This document shows positions 23,586 through 33,704 of a stretch of DNA of 64,000 nucleotides, one piece after another. The position numbers and the translations under genes were made by a program. Below the pieces are notes generated by a model that saw only the letters and a list, made by a program, of their open reading frames with translations, searched no databases and had not been told where the DNA came from. Location: assembly GCA_041675505.1 (NCBI GenBank), contig JBAYTR010000004.1, positions 189,378-253,377 on the forward strand. The letters are read 5' to 3'. The stretch is from JAGPCK01 sp041675505 (GTDB taxonomy: Bacteria; Bacteroidota; Bacteroidia; UKL13-3). Numbering within the stretch: position 1 is the stretch's first letter; the number at the start of each line of letters is the position of its first letter.

Positions 23586-25538
23586 ATGAAACAAATCCTC
23601 AGCCTCTTTATCTTACTTTTCTCATTAGCACTCCTTAGCCAAGCCCAACCGCTACCTGACGGAACCAGCAAATCAAAAAAGGCTCAAAAATATTTTGATG
23701 AGGCTCTGAATCATTATGCCATGCGCGATTATGCTCAGGCAGAACAAATCATTACCAAAGCACTTAAAGCTGATCCCGACTTTATAGATGCCTTGTTACT
23801 TCAAGCAGATTTGAGGAGCGCAGCCGGTGATGCGGAAAGATCCATCAGCCTGTATGAAAGAATCATTCAACTGGAACCCCGGTTTTATGTTGCGTACTAT
23901 TCTTTGGGGTTGGAAGCTTACCGTGCTGCCCAATATGAAAAAGCACTTCAGGCATTAAAAGGGTTTATGGAGTTTCGCGGGTTGAAACCTTCGCAAGTGA
24001 ACCAGTCAAGATTCATTATGGACAATTGCCAGTTTGCTATTCGTGCCATGAAAAATCCTGTTCCTTTTAACCCTATTAATCTTGACTCCAACATCAACAC
24101 GGCAAGAGACGAATATTTTCCCGGAATTACTGCCGATGAACAAACCATTATTTTCACCCGCTTACTGGTAAAAGGCGGAGATGCCAACTCCAACAAAAAA
24201 AATACCTCCAATCCTTACATGCTCAACGAAGATTTTTACATGAGCAAAAAGAACAAAGCACAAAACTGGTTTCCCGCATTTAACATCGGAGAGCCGGTAA
24301 ATACAACCGAAAACGAAGGTGCCGTAACCATCTCGGCTGACGGGCAATACTTGTTTTTTACGGGCTGTAACCGTGAAGGCGGCTATGGAAGCTGTGATAT
24401 TTATTTCTCTTATCTTGACGGTGACACCTGGACACAACCGCGTAACATAGGTGCACCCATCAACACAAACAACTGGGAATCTCAACCGTCCTTATCGTAT
24501 GACGGCAAAACGCTTTATTTTGCCAGCAACCGTCCTGGTGGTCATGGTGATATGGACTTATGGATGAGTAAACTTGAAAACGGTAAGTGGGGTACACCTG
24601 TTAACCTGGGAGATAAAATAAACACCGCACAATCTGAACAGTCTCCTTACATTCATAAAGATGATCAAACACTCTACTTCTCTTCCAACGGACACATAGG
24701 CATGGGAGATTTGGATTTGTTTATGGCCAGCAAACAAGCTGACGGAACATGGTCCTATCCAAAAAACTTAGGCTACCCCATTAACTCCAATGATGATGAA
24801 CTGGCTTTAACACTTTCAGGTAATGGAATTGATGCCTACTATGCCTCAGAGATGAAAGGCGGTAAAGGGGGACTTGACATTTACAAATTTGAATTACCAA
24901 TCTCAGCCAGGCCGCAGGGAATAAGTTATGTGAAAGGCAATATCTACGATGCCGATAACAAAAGGAAACTACGCGCAAAAGTTGAACTGATTGATTTGGC
25001 CACAGGCAAACCCTTAGTAGAAACATATGCCAACCGCAAAACCGGTGAGTTTCTGGTGTGCCTTCCGGCTAATAAAAATTATGCATTGAACGTAGCTCAT
25101 GAAGGATACCTTTTTCATTCAGAAAACTTCTCCCTGATTAATTCACCTGCCTCACAACCGTTTCTGTTAGATGTACCGTTAAAGCCCATTAAAGCAGGGC
25201 AAACTGTGGTGTTAAAAAATGTGTTTTTTGATACCGACAAATTTGATTTGAAAGAAGAATCCAAAGCCGAACTCAATAAACTGGTTAGTTTGCTTCAAAG
25301 TAATCCGCTTACTAAGATTGAAATCAGTGGTCATACCGATAATCAGGGAAACAAGGCGAAAAACATTGCCCTGTCGCAAAACAGAGCAAAAGCCGTAATG
25401 GATTTTCTGATTAGTAAAGGCATAGCCAAAGAAAGGCTAACAGCCAAAGGATATGCTGACGAACAACCCATAGCCTCCAATAACGATGAAGCCGGAAGAG
25501 CGTTGAACAGAAGAACAGAATTTAAGATTGTAAATTAA
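23586..25538 (+). CDS. PorE-like TPR/beta-propeller/OmpA envelope protein
   Basis: This 650-aa exported protein has a signal peptide (LFILLFSLALLSQAQ). Domains in order: TPR repeats (about 30-150); a PD40/WD40-like propeller (about 165-430) with blades such as SADGQYLFFTG and SYDGKTLYFASNRPGG; a carboxypeptidase-regulatory-like beta domain (about 440-530; YVKGNIYDADNKRKLRAKVEL); and an OmpA peptidoglycan-binding domain (about 535-650; VFFDTDKFDLKEES, ISGHTDNQGNKAKN, RRTEFKI). This order is that of PorE, the T9SS subunit that links the PorKLMNP machinery to peptidoglycan. Bacteroidota often have several such paralogues, so the T9SS role is inferred from architecture. It fits a genome with many T9SS cargo proteins. 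Confidence 0.8.
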   Translation: MKQILSLFILLFSLALLSQAQPLPDGTSKSKKAQKYFDEALNHYAMRDYAQAEQIITKALKADPDFIDALLLQADLRSAAGDAERSISLYERIIQLEPRFYVAYYSLGLEAYRAAQYEKALQALKGFMEFRGLKPSQVNQSRFIMDNCQFAIRAMKNPVPFNPINLDSNINTARDEYFPGITADEQTIIFTRLLVKGGDANSNKKNTSNPYMLNEDFYMSKKNKAQNWFPAFNIGEPVNTTENEGAVTISADGQYLFFTGCNREGGYGSCDIYFSYLDGDTWTQPRNIGAPINTNNWESQPSLSYDGKTLYFASNRPGGHGDMDLWMSKLENGKWGTPVNLGDKINTAQSEQSPYIHKDDQTLYFSSNGHIGMGDLDLFMASKQADGTWSYPKNLGYPINSNDDELALTLSGNGIDAYYASEMKGGKGGLDIYKFELPISARPQGISYVKGNIYDADNKRKLRAKVELIDLATGKPLVETYANRKTGEFLVCLPANKNYALNVAHEGYLFHSENFSLINSPASQPFLLDVPLKPIKAGQTVVLKNVFFDTDKFDLKEESKAELNKLVSLLQSNPLTKIEISGHTDNQGNKAKNIALSQNRAKAVMDFLISKGIAKERLTAKGYADEQPIASNNDEAGRALNRRTEFKIVN

Positions 25539-25876
25539 AACAGTTCTATAATCCTTTCTACCGGCCTGCCGATGATGGCCTTGCCATCTTTTACCACAAT
25601 TGGGCGTTCTATCAAAACCGGATGAGTTGAGAGTATTTCCAACCATTCTTCCTGAGTGTAAAACTTGCCTTCAAACTTTTCTACATACAAAGATTCCTTC
25701 TTCCTCACCAGTTGTTCTGCCTCTATTCCCAAATAGTCAATTAATCCTTTCAACTCCGCAGGAGATGGCGGATTTAAGAGGTAGTTGACTGCTTCATAAC
25801 GTTCTCCTTTTTCATCTAACAACTCCATGGCACTTTTGCACTTACTGCAATCAGGATTATAGTATATCTTCAACAT
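25535..25876 (-). CDS. ArsC-family (arsenate reductase-like/Spx-fold) protein
   Basis: This 113-aa thioredoxin-like-fold protein has redox motif CSKC (Cys10, Cys13) in IYYNPDCSKCKSAM. The conserved HPVLIERPIVVKDGKAIIGRP block includes the substrate-contacting Arg-Pro. It resembles ArsC family proteins that use glutaredoxin; without an ars operon, arsenate reduction is only one possibility. Its 3' end overlaps the convergent PorE-like gene by 4 nt. trmN6 lies 8 nt upstream on the same strand, so the two may be co-transcribed. Confidence 0.85.
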   Translation of the reverse strand: MLKIYYNPDCSKCKSAMELLDEKGERYEAVNYLLNPPSPAELKGLIDYLGIEAEQLVRKKESLYVEKFEGKFYTQEEWLEILSTHPVLIERPIVVKDGKAIIGRPVERIIELF

Positions 25877-25884
25877 GGGAGTAA

Positions 25885-26649
25885 TTATATTTTAAGGTGC
25901 TCATGGTTGTCGTATTTCTTCCACAAGTAGAATTCACGGGTAAAATTTATGTATTCCTCTGTAGGTGTTGTGTCGCTTTTGTACATGAGTAAACTTTTTC
26001 TGACCAATGGCTGAACCTGCTGTGCCCAACACATCAATAACCTGTTGGGAGGCGCCCCTTCCCTGCCGGTTACTTCCATTATTTCATGGAGATATAATCC
26101 CGCCTGCTCACAAAGTTCCATGAGTTCTTGCGCTTCAATCACCGATAAAACTACATAAAACTTTCCATCGGTAGAGAGCAATTGTTGCACACCTTTCACC
26201 AGTTCGTTAAAGGGTAAAAAATCAGCGAAACGAGCCTGGGCTCTTTGTGCAGCGGGATGCTGCCGGTTATTCCCTTTTGTTTTGTTGGCTGATTTATAAA
26301 ACGGAGGATTGCAAACTATCAATTGGTATTTACTATCCGATAGCGAATGAAATTCCTGAAAGGATTGACAAACAGAGGTAAGTCGGTTATGCCACAATGA
26401 ACGGGCAAAATTATCTGCGGCCTGGTTTGCTGCATCACTATCCACCTCTAAGGCTTCAATCATGGTCTCCGGAAATTTCTGAGCAACCATTAAGCTAAGC
26501 AAGCCTGTACCCGTGCCTATATCCAGCACATTACTTACACTCAGCTTATCATCCACAAAACAACCTAACAATACTCCGTCAGTGCCCACTTTCATAGCAC
26601 ACCTATCCTGTTTTATACTGAATTGTTTAAAGTGAAAAGGCTTACTCAT
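25885..26649 (-). CDS. trmN6: tRNA1(Val) (adenine37-N6)-methyltransferase
   Basis: This 254-aa class I SAM methyltransferase of the YfiC/TrmN6 type methylates A37 of tRNA1-Val. Seen: FHFKQFSIKQDRCAMKVGTDGVLLG (split by family-typical features), SAM-binding motif I VLDIGTGTGLLSL, acidic EALEVD, and catalytic motif IV NPPFY typical of N6-adenine methylation. The length is normal. It is upstream of the ArsC-family gene on the same strand. Confidence 0.9.
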   Translation of the reverse strand: MSKPFHFKQFSIKQDRCAMKVGTDGVLLGCFVDDKLSVSNVLDIGTGTGLLSLMVAQKFPETMIEALEVDSDAANQAADNFARSLWHNRLTSVCQSFQEFHSLSDSKYQLIVCNPPFYKSANKTKGNNRQHPAAQRAQARFADFLPFNELVKGVQQLLSTDGKFYVVLSVIEAQELMELCEQAGLYLHEIMEVTGREGAPPNRLLMCWAQQVQPLVRKSLLMYKSDTTPTEEYINFTREFYLWKKYDNHEHLKI

Positions 26650-26685
26650 TTTATTGCTATGTAACCTGAATGTATTTATAAAAAT

Positions 26686-26715
26686 AAAGCCCCGACAATT
26701 GCTTATCGGGGCTTT
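26686..26715. terminator. Bidirectional-looking terminator after the PKD/beta-helix gene
   Basis: A 10-bp perfect stem AAAGCCCCGA / TCGGGGCTTT with a 10-nt loop, T-rich on the minus-strand exit. It ends the 26732-30355 transcript before trmN6. Confidence 0.85.
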
Positions 26716-26731
26716 ACAATATGAGAAAAAA

Positions 26732-29700
26732 TTATTCTTTTATGATTTTTCTGATTAGCTGATCTCCTGCTGCTGTTTGCACAGTGATAAAATAAATACC
26801 GGTTTTTACTGTCTCTAATCCCACACTGTTCAATCCTTGTTTTAATGTACCCTGTACTATCTCTTTTCCTGTGACATCAGTTAAAATATAACTTCCTGTG
26901 TTAGCACGCAATAATTCAATAAATAATAGATTAGTTGCAGGCACAGGATATACCATTACCTGATCTGTATTATCAAAGCCTTTTATACCTGTAACTGCAT
27001 AAAACATGTTGGTCGATGAATTCGAACAACCCTGTGGGCTGGTAACAGTTACCTTGTAATTTCCTGATTGCTTAATCTTAACTTTTTGCAATGTATCGTT
27101 TGGAAGTAGAGTATTATTCAAGTACCATTTATATGACATCCCGGCCACAGCAGAAAGAGAGTCTCCCGTTCTTGTTACTGCAATAGATGGCTGACTTAAA
27201 ACGGTTATTGGCTTAGTGATGGTATTGGAGCACCCTTGGGCACTTGTCACCTGTAATGTAATGTTATGATTGCCTTCGGTAAATACTTTAGAGGCGTTTG
27301 CTGCATTAACGAAACTTCCGTCAGGAAACGACCATTTATAAAATACTACAGGAGAGGTTTGGCTGGTAAAAGAGATAGCCGTTCCCGCACAGAATCCTGT
27401 GCTTGTAAAATCAACTGATGGAATCTTATAGACATAATACACATGACTGATTGAATCATTCCATTGGGCACTATCGCTTGTATAATTTATCCAAAAACGA
27501 ATGGTATTTAAACTGCCTTGATTTAAAGTGAGGCCCGGCAAGTTAACCAAAGCTGTATCGTTAAAATTTAAAGAATCTTTTTTAAATCCGTGAACGAGAG
27601 TTTGTGGTGAACCTCCGTTAATGCTGTAATAGATATTTACAGAATCATTTTTGTAAACCTTATAGAACAGGCTGTTGTTCCTTAACCTTACTTTAGGAGT
27701 AACAGTGGTATTGCAACCATACCCGGAAAGCAATACTGAATCTATTTTGACATCTTTAAACGAATTAATTTCATAAGACCCTATGTCCGTTTTAGGATTA
27801 GTTCTTGGAGAACCATTTATATCCAATGGAACTGCTGTCACAGTGTCTGCTGTATTATTGAGCAAAGGATTCGTAGGAGTTAAATCAAAAAAAGAAACGT
27901 ATTTAGGGTTAATAAAACGTGAATCCTTATCATAATTCTGAACATTTTTCCAGGCTGAATATGTTTTATATGAATTACCACCCACGCCACCTCGAAAAGT
28001 TGATAATGTGGAGTCAATAACTGAATAGTTATTATTGCGATACAATTTAATTGTACTATTAACAACATGAAGTACAAGATTTTTACCTTGTGCCGCGCTC
28101 AAATTATTATTAATGATACTAAAAGAATCGCAATTATAATACAAGGCCGGATTGCCTATAATATTATTATGGATCAAATTACCATCTGTATAACCACTTA
28201 TATCTACTGCTGCATCATACTTTGTGTCTGGTGTTGCTGTTGAAGGCCTAATATAATTATTTGTTATATTGTTGTTAAAAATATTACACTTCTGGAAATG
28301 GTATACTTCAATCCCCCTAACTCTCCCAAATTTCGAAGCCGTTGATCCCGATATCACTATCGAATTGGATATTATATTCAAACCAGTAGGCGTAGCGTAA
28401 GCACCAGGTGGTGCAAATCCCAAAGCAGTTGAAAATAAGTTACTTAATCCAAGATTATCATTAAGTAAGATGATATTTTTTTCTATTGTTATATTCTTTA
28501 CTTTGCTATTGGTTCGAAAGGTAATCCCATCTGCTGTTAATAGAAACGTATTACCCGATATAAGAATATCTTGACCCCCAAGTGCGTAAAATCCACAATA
28601 CATTCTTTCAAATCTGTTTCCTACTAATGACGAATTCGTTAAGTAATTAAAAGACATTGGGGCACGACTAAAGCCATCAGTATAATTAGTTCTATTCTGA
28701 TAATAATAATTCTCGTTTCCTATTCCAATAAATATGTTACCTATAAAGTGAATCGAAACTAATTTATACCGATCAGAAGTTGTGTTTGAATAAACGAGTC
28801 GTTCGTGGTTAGCTTCCTTAAAAGTTAGGTTTTTAAAGGTAATATACCAAACACTATCTAAATACATCAAACTATCGTCTGCAGTAATGATAACATTTGA
28901 TGCAATACCGTTTTCAGATTCAAAAACAATATTGTTAATTAAAGAACTACCCTTTATAAATCTAAGACGCAATCTTGAGTTGTATGTTCCTTCTCTTATT
29001 TTCAGAACCACTTTACCGACCACCTTGTATTTATTAAGTGAATCTATAGCTGCTCTAGGACTAATAAAATCAGGATTAACCCCACCTATGGTATATATAC
29101 CTTTATAACAATTCTCTTTCACAAACTGTAAATTAACCGAATCCTTCCCTTTACAGCCAATGGAGTCTGCAAACGTGAGTACATACGCACCGGGATTACC
29201 AATTATAATCTGTAAAGTTGTTTTACCATTAGACCAGCTATAGCTATTAAATCCTGAAGGGCCGGTTAATGTTATGCTGTCTGATGAACAAAGTGGGTTT
29301 GCATACCCACTTACTGTTATTTTTTTTGTGCCATAAGGGTTGGTTACGGTAACACTTCCCTTTCTTGGACAACTTTTGTTATCTGTAGCGGTCACAGTAT
29401 ATAAACTGGGCTGTTTGGCAACAATTTGAGTACCCGTTGCGTTTGTAGACCAAACGAAACCCGTATAGCCACTATCAAAAGCAATTAGCTGTACTGAATC
29501 GCCAAGGCAAATACTTGTACCATTCGGTGTGCTGATAAAAATAGGTAGAGTATCTCTTACAATTACTCTGCTTATGTTTTTTGTACACCCCCCTTTTGAT
29601 ATGGCTACCGAGAAAGTCCCAAATTGCGTAGTCTTAATAGACTGAGAGGTTGCACTATTACTCCATAAATAAGTGTATCCGGTACCGGAATGTGAAGCCG

Positions 29701-30355
29701 TCAATTCAACTGTATCAACGGGGCATTTTAATAAACTTCCCTGCGTAACAGAAACAGATGCACTGAAATTTGTCCCAACATTGATATAATTCGTTTTTGT
29801 CAATGTATTGTTGCCCAAAGAATTCGAAACTGTAAGGGTAACACTGTATACCCCGGCTGAGTTATAGGTTACCGTTGGGCTTGACGATGTTGATGAGGAG
29901 GGAGTGCCTCCTGGAAAGCTCCAAGAATAACTTGTAACTCCGGAACTGGAGGAATAAAAACTTACATCCGATCCTGCACATATAGATGTAGGGCTGCCGG
30001 AAAAAGAAGCAACTGGTACAGACTGCATTGTAAATGACCTTGAGAAGGTATATGCGCTATAACTTGAACCATAATTTGACCGCATTCTCCAATAATACGT
30101 TACTCCGGCAGACAGCCCTGAGGATCTTATATATTGTGGATCCCATACTGTAACTGTAGAAAGGTTACTTGTAAACGAAGGATTAGTTGCAATTTGAAAA
30201 TCATAGTTATTTGCGTTTGGATCTGCAATCCACTTAAAAGTAACAGGAGCAATTAAACCACTAGCGCCATCAGAAGGGCTGGTTAAAGTGGGTTGGGCTA
30301 TTGCTATAAAAGCAAAGAAGAAGTTAAAAAACAGTAGATAAGAATACTTTTTCAT
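26732..30355 (-). CDS. Large T9SS-secreted PKD/parallel beta-helix surface protein
   Basis: This 1207-aa protein has a signal peptide (YLLFFNFFFAFIAIAQ). Following it: an Fn3-like region (about 22-108, with the SLSAGVTYYWRMRS pattern), a PKD domain (about 112-190, YSWSFPGG and GVYSVTLTV), Ig-like repeats to about 405, a right-handed beta-helix region (about 440-760; many NISGNTF/NNNI turns), another PKD-like domain (about 1000-1065, FYKWSFPDG), and a T9SS type A tail (about 1125-1207; VMVYPVPATNLLFIEL, KTGIYFITV, LIRKIIKE). It is probably a cell-surface or secreted adhesin or carbohydrate-interacting protein. No catalytic motif was identified. Confidence 0.85.
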   Translation of the reverse strand: MKKYSYLLFFNFFFAFIAIAQPTLTSPSDGASGLIAPVTFKWIADPNANNYDFQIATNPSFTSNLSTVTVWDPQYIRSSGLSAGVTYYWRMRSNYGSSYSAYTFSRSFTMQSVPVASFSGSPTSICAGSDVSFYSSSSGVTSYSWSFPGGTPSSSTSSSPTVTYNSAGVYSVTLTVSNSLGNNTLTKTNYINVGTNFSASVSVTQGSLLKCPVDTVELTASHSGTGYTYLWSNSATSQSIKTTQFGTFSVAISKGGCTKNISRVIVRDTLPIFISTPNGTSICLGDSVQLIAFDSGYTGFVWSTNATGTQIVAKQPSLYTVTATDNKSCPRKGSVTVTNPYGTKKITVSGYANPLCSSDSITLTGPSGFNSYSWSNGKTTLQIIIGNPGAYVLTFADSIGCKGKDSVNLQFVKENCYKGIYTIGGVNPDFISPRAAIDSLNKYKVVGKVVLKIREGTYNSRLRLRFIKGSSLINNIVFESENGIASNVIITADDSLMYLDSVWYITFKNLTFKEANHERLVYSNTTSDRYKLVSIHFIGNIFIGIGNENYYYQNRTNYTDGFSRAPMSFNYLTNSSLVGNRFERMYCGFYALGGQDILISGNTFLLTADGITFRTNSKVKNITIEKNIILLNDNLGLSNLFSTALGFAPPGAYATPTGLNIISNSIVISGSTASKFGRVRGIEVYHFQKCNIFNNNITNNYIRPSTATPDTKYDAAVDISGYTDGNLIHNNIIGNPALYYNCDSFSIINNNLSAAQGKNLVLHVVNSTIKLYRNNNYSVIDSTLSTFRGGVGGNSYKTYSAWKNVQNYDKDSRFINPKYVSFFDLTPTNPLLNNTADTVTAVPLDINGSPRTNPKTDIGSYEINSFKDVKIDSVLLSGYGCNTTVTPKVRLRNNSLFYKVYKNDSVNIYYSINGGSPQTLVHGFKKDSLNFNDTALVNLPGLTLNQGSLNTIRFWINYTSDSAQWNDSISHVYYVYKIPSVDFTSTGFCAGTAISFTSQTSPVVFYKWSFPDGSFVNAANASKVFTEGNHNITLQVTSAQGCSNTITKPITVLSQPSIAVTRTGDSLSAVAGMSYKWYLNNTLLPNDTLQKVKIKQSGNYKVTVTSPQGCSNSSTNMFYAVTGIKGFDNTDQVMVYPVPATNLLFIELLRANTGSYILTDVTGKEIVQGTLKQGLNSVGLETVKTGIYFITVQTAAGDQLIRKIIKE

Positions 30356-30471
30356 GTGATAAAATTTAAAATGTCAAAACTAAGTGCTTAACAAATATAT
30401 GCTTACAACCACAAACCCCCAAAACAAAAAATGGTATTTAGAATGTGAGCCGTAGCCCATCTATCTAACTA

Positions 30472-30942
30472 TCAAGAATGATGATAAGGCTCACCTTTGA
30501 TAATAGTGTACGCTCTGTATAACTGTTCTAGAAAAATCACCCTGATAATCTGGTGCGAAAAGGTCATTTTGGAAAGCGACAATTTTGCTTGTGCGCGCTG
30601 GTAAACAGCATCAGAGAAACCATACGCTCCACCTATTACAAATACAATGGATTTTGTTTGCAGTTGCCACTTTTCCAGTTGAGCAGCAAACTGAACAGAG
30701 TTGAATTCTTTGCCTTTATCGTCTAGTAAAATCAGAAAATCAGCGGCTGATAATTTACGAAGTATGTGCTCTCCTTCTTTTTGTTTTACCTGTTCTGCAG
30801 TAACGGAGGATGTCTTTTTAACAGCTTCCACCGTGTGCAAGGTAAATGACGTATAATGAATCAACCTTTCGGCATACTCCGTTATACCTTTCTCAATAAA
30901 AGGAAAAGTGGTTTTACCTGTAACCAGTAAAGTTACCTTCAC
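30472..30942 (-). CDS. rlmH: 23S rRNA pseudouridine1915-N3-methyltransferase
   Basis: This 156-aa SPOUT methyltransferase modifies pseudouridine 1915 in helix 69 of 23S rRNA. The C-terminal trefoil-knot region is fully recognisable: FVIGGAYGFSDAVYQRA, LSLSKMTFSHQIIRVIFLEQLYRAY, ending IIKGEPYHHS. It lies 8 nt downstream of clpC, likely in one transcript. Confidence 0.96.
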   Translation of the reverse strand: MKVTLLVTGKTTFPFIEKGITEYAERLIHYTSFTLHTVEAVKKTSSVTAEQVKQKEGEHILRKLSAADFLILLDDKGKEFNSVQFAAQLEKWQLQTKSIVFVIGGAYGFSDAVYQRAQAKLSLSKMTFSHQIIRVIFLEQLYRAYTIIKGEPYHHS

Positions 30943-30950
30943 AACAACGC

Positions 30951-33485
30951 TTATTCAGCCGGAGTATCTTTCTTTTTCCTCGGCTCTTTCTTTTTGCCGA
31001 TAACAATTTTGAGTTGCTCTTCTCCTTCTTTGTAATCTACATCGATGGTATCACCTTCAGCAATCTCTGCCTTCAACATCTCCTCTGCAATAGGGTCCTC
31101 GAGGTACTTCTGAATGGCTCTGTTAAGCGGGCGAGCACCAAAATCAGGATCAAATCCTTTATCAGCCAGAAACACTTTAGCCTCAGTAGTCATTTTGAAT
31201 TTGTATCCCATTTGCTCTATGCGTACAATCAACGTTTGCAAAGAAATATCAGCTATGGCGAGAATGTCTTCTTTGTTCAGAGAATTGAATATAATCACAT
31301 CGTCAATGCGGTTCAAAAACTCAGGTGAGAAGAAACGTTTTAAGGCTGTTTCTATCACGCTTTTCGAATGACCATCCTCACCGTCTTTTTTACTCTGTGT
31401 ACCGAAACCAACACCACCACCAAATTCTTTTAACTGGCGTGAGCCAATATTCGATGTCATAATGATGACTGTGTTTCTGAAATCAACTTTGCGTCCGAGG
31501 CTATCGGTCATAAAGCCTTCGTCCAATGCCTGAAGCATGAGGTTAAATACATCCGGGTGAGCTTTCTCTACTTCATCCAACAGAATAACGGAATAGGGTT
31601 TTCTGCGTATTTTTTCGGTAAGCTGTCCGCCCTCTTCATAACCCACATAGCCCGGAGGCGCTCCAACCAATCTGGATACTGCAAATTTCTCCATGTATTC
31701 GCTCATGTCAATGCGTACCAAGGCATCGTCACTATCAAACAAATAACGGGCAAGTACTTTGGCCAGTTCTGTTTTACCAACACCTGTTGGCCCGAGGAAT
31801 ATGAAAGACCCAATCGGGCGGTTAGGGTTTTTTAATCCTGCGCGTGTACGTTGGATGGCTTTAGCCAGTTTCTCCAGTGCTTTATCCTGACCGATTACAC
31901 TACCTTTCAAATCATTGAACATGTTGAGTAAACGGGTACCCTCACTTTGTGCAATACGTTTGGTAGGAACCCCGGTAATCATGGCCACTACATCGGCCAC
32001 ATCATCTACTGATACGACAAAACGTTGCGACTTGGTATCTTCTTCCCACTTCGATTTTTCTGTCTCCAGTTGTTCGAGCAGGTGTTTTTCTTTATCACGA
32101 AGTTTAGCCGCCTCTTCATACTTCTGGCTTTTCACAACGCGATTTTTCTCAATCTTAATGTCCTCAATCATTTTCTCTAATTCGAGAATATTTTGCGGAA
32201 CATGAATATTGCTGATGTGAACACGCGCACCTGCTTCATCTAAAACATCAATGGCTTTATCCGGCAGGTAACGATCAGTCATGTAGCGATTACTCAACTT
32301 CACACATGCCTCAATAGCTTCATCTGTGTAAGTTACCGAGTGGTGATCTTCGTATTTTTCTTTGATATTTTTAAGAATCTCTACTGTTTCTTCAGGCGAG
32401 GTAGGATCTACCATTACCGGCTGGAAACGCCTTTCCAATGCTCCGTCTTTTTCAATGTACTGACGGTACTCATCTAATGTGGTGGCACCTATACATTGAA
32501 TTTCACCGCGAGCCAAAGCAGGTTTAAACATGTTGGAAGCATCCAGAGAACCGGAAGCTCCACCTGCACCTACAATGGTATGTAACTCATCAATGAACAA
32601 AATCACATCGGGTGATTTTTCCAACTCATTCATTACAGCTTTCATGCGCTCTTCAAACTGGCCGCGGTATTTGGTGCCTGCCACTAAAGAAGCCAGATCC
32701 AACATTACTACGCGTTTGTTAAACAACACACGCGACACTTTTCGTTGTACAATGCGTAAGGCCAATCCCTCTGCAATGGCTGTTTTACCCACACCGGGTT
32801 CACCAATCAAAATGGGGTTATTTTTCTTTCTGCGCGAAAGAATTTGTGACACGCGTTCAATTTCTTTTTCCCGACCAACAATTGGATCCAAACGTCCTTC
32901 TTCGGCAGCTTTAGTCAAATCACGACCAAAATTATCGAGTACGGGAGTTTTAGATTTGGAATCTCCGGGTTTTCTTGACTCCGGTTTGCGCTCTTCAGGT
33001 GTATAAAACTCTCCCGGTGTTTCCGGTGGAAGTTCAGACTTCACATCAGGAAGATTATTTTCCAGAGCTGCTTTAAACACATCGTAGGTTACGGCAAACT
33101 GGGTTAAAATCTGAGAAGCTATATTATCTTCATCTCTTAATACAGAGAGCAATAAATGTTCAGTTCCGATAATGTCTGTTTTGAATATTTTTGCCTCCAG
33201 ATAAGTGATTTTCAAAACTTTCTCGGCCTGCTTGGTCAGGGGGATATTAACCAGATTACTGGTGTTGCCTGTTCCTGTGTTTTTAATGGTATCCTCAATC
33301 ACCTTTTTCAGGCGAACGGTATCAACATCCAGTGCCTTTAATGTTTTGATGGCTTTACCATCTCCTTCACGAATGAGCCCTAACAGCAGATGCTCAACAC
33401 CAATATAATCGTGCCCTAAACGAATAGCTTCTTCTCTGCTGTAAGAAATTACGTCTTTAACTCTGGGCGAAAACTTAGCTTCCAT
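30951..33485 (-). CDS. clpC: ATP-dependent Clp protease ATP-binding subunit ClpC
   Basis: AAA+ unfoldase that feeds ClpP, 844 aa. Two Clp-N repeats (about 1-145; SYSREEAIRLGHDYIGVEHLLLGL and its second copy) precede AAA-1 (Walker A GEPGVGKTAIAEG, Walker B VILFIDELH). A UvrB/UvrC-like motif follows in the middle segment (SQKYEEAAKLRDKEKHL), marking ClpC rather than ClpA, then AAA-2 (GPTGVGKTELAK, SVILLDEVEKAHPDV). An acidic/basic C-terminal tail ends KKKDTPAE. No clpP or mcsAB genes are adjacent. rlmH follows in the same direction. Confidence 0.95.
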   Translation of the reverse strand: MEAKFSPRVKDVISYSREEAIRLGHDYIGVEHLLLGLIREGDGKAIKTLKALDVDTVRLKKVIEDTIKNTGTGNTSNLVNIPLTKQAEKVLKITYLEAKIFKTDIIGTEHLLLSVLRDEDNIASQILTQFAVTYDVFKAALENNLPDVKSELPPETPGEFYTPEERKPESRKPGDSKSKTPVLDNFGRDLTKAAEEGRLDPIVGREKEIERVSQILSRRKKNNPILIGEPGVGKTAIAEGLALRIVQRKVSRVLFNKRVVMLDLASLVAGTKYRGQFEERMKAVMNELEKSPDVILFIDELHTIVGAGGASGSLDASNMFKPALARGEIQCIGATTLDEYRQYIEKDGALERRFQPVMVDPTSPEETVEILKNIKEKYEDHHSVTYTDEAIEACVKLSNRYMTDRYLPDKAIDVLDEAGARVHISNIHVPQNILELEKMIEDIKIEKNRVVKSQKYEEAAKLRDKEKHLLEQLETEKSKWEEDTKSQRFVVSVDDVADVVAMITGVPTKRIAQSEGTRLLNMFNDLKGSVIGQDKALEKLAKAIQRTRAGLKNPNRPIGSFIFLGPTGVGKTELAKVLARYLFDSDDALVRIDMSEYMEKFAVSRLVGAPPGYVGYEEGGQLTEKIRRKPYSVILLDEVEKAHPDVFNLMLQALDEGFMTDSLGRKVDFRNTVIIMTSNIGSRQLKEFGGGVGFGTQSKKDGEDGHSKSVIETALKRFFSPEFLNRIDDVIIFNSLNKEDILAIADISLQTLIVRIEQMGYKFKMTTEAKVFLADKGFDPDFGARPLNRAIQKYLEDPIAEEMLKAEIAEGDTIDVDYKEGEEQLKIVIGKKKEPRKKKDTPAE

Positions 33486-33654
33486 AATGCGTCATTTAAA
33501 TGTAAGATGGTCTTTAGTTGGGTTTGGTTGTGTCTGGCTCTACTCTGCAAAAGTGCGACCAAATCATCCAAGTCAAAGTTAACAGAAAAGAGTTGGCATA
33601 ATCAACGGTAAAATGGGGTTGTTTCTGTTAGTTATCTGAAAAAATGTACACAAA

Positions 33655-33685
33655 AAAAAGGCACCTGAATATTCAGATGCCTTTT
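33655..33685 (-). terminator. Terminator of the frameshifted secreted-protein gene
   Basis: On the minus strand an A-rich flank, GGCA, then CTGAAT/ATTCAG and TGCC form a stem with one T-G wobble and a following T-run. It lies 20 nt after the stop codon at 33705. Confidence 0.75.
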
Positions 33686-33704
33686 TGTCACTATAAACGA
33701 ATGA

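Noticed and set aside
25535..25876. Naming the ArsC-family gene arsC with an arsenate-resistance role
   Set aside because: No arsR, arsB or acr3 nearby; family membership alone does not give the function.
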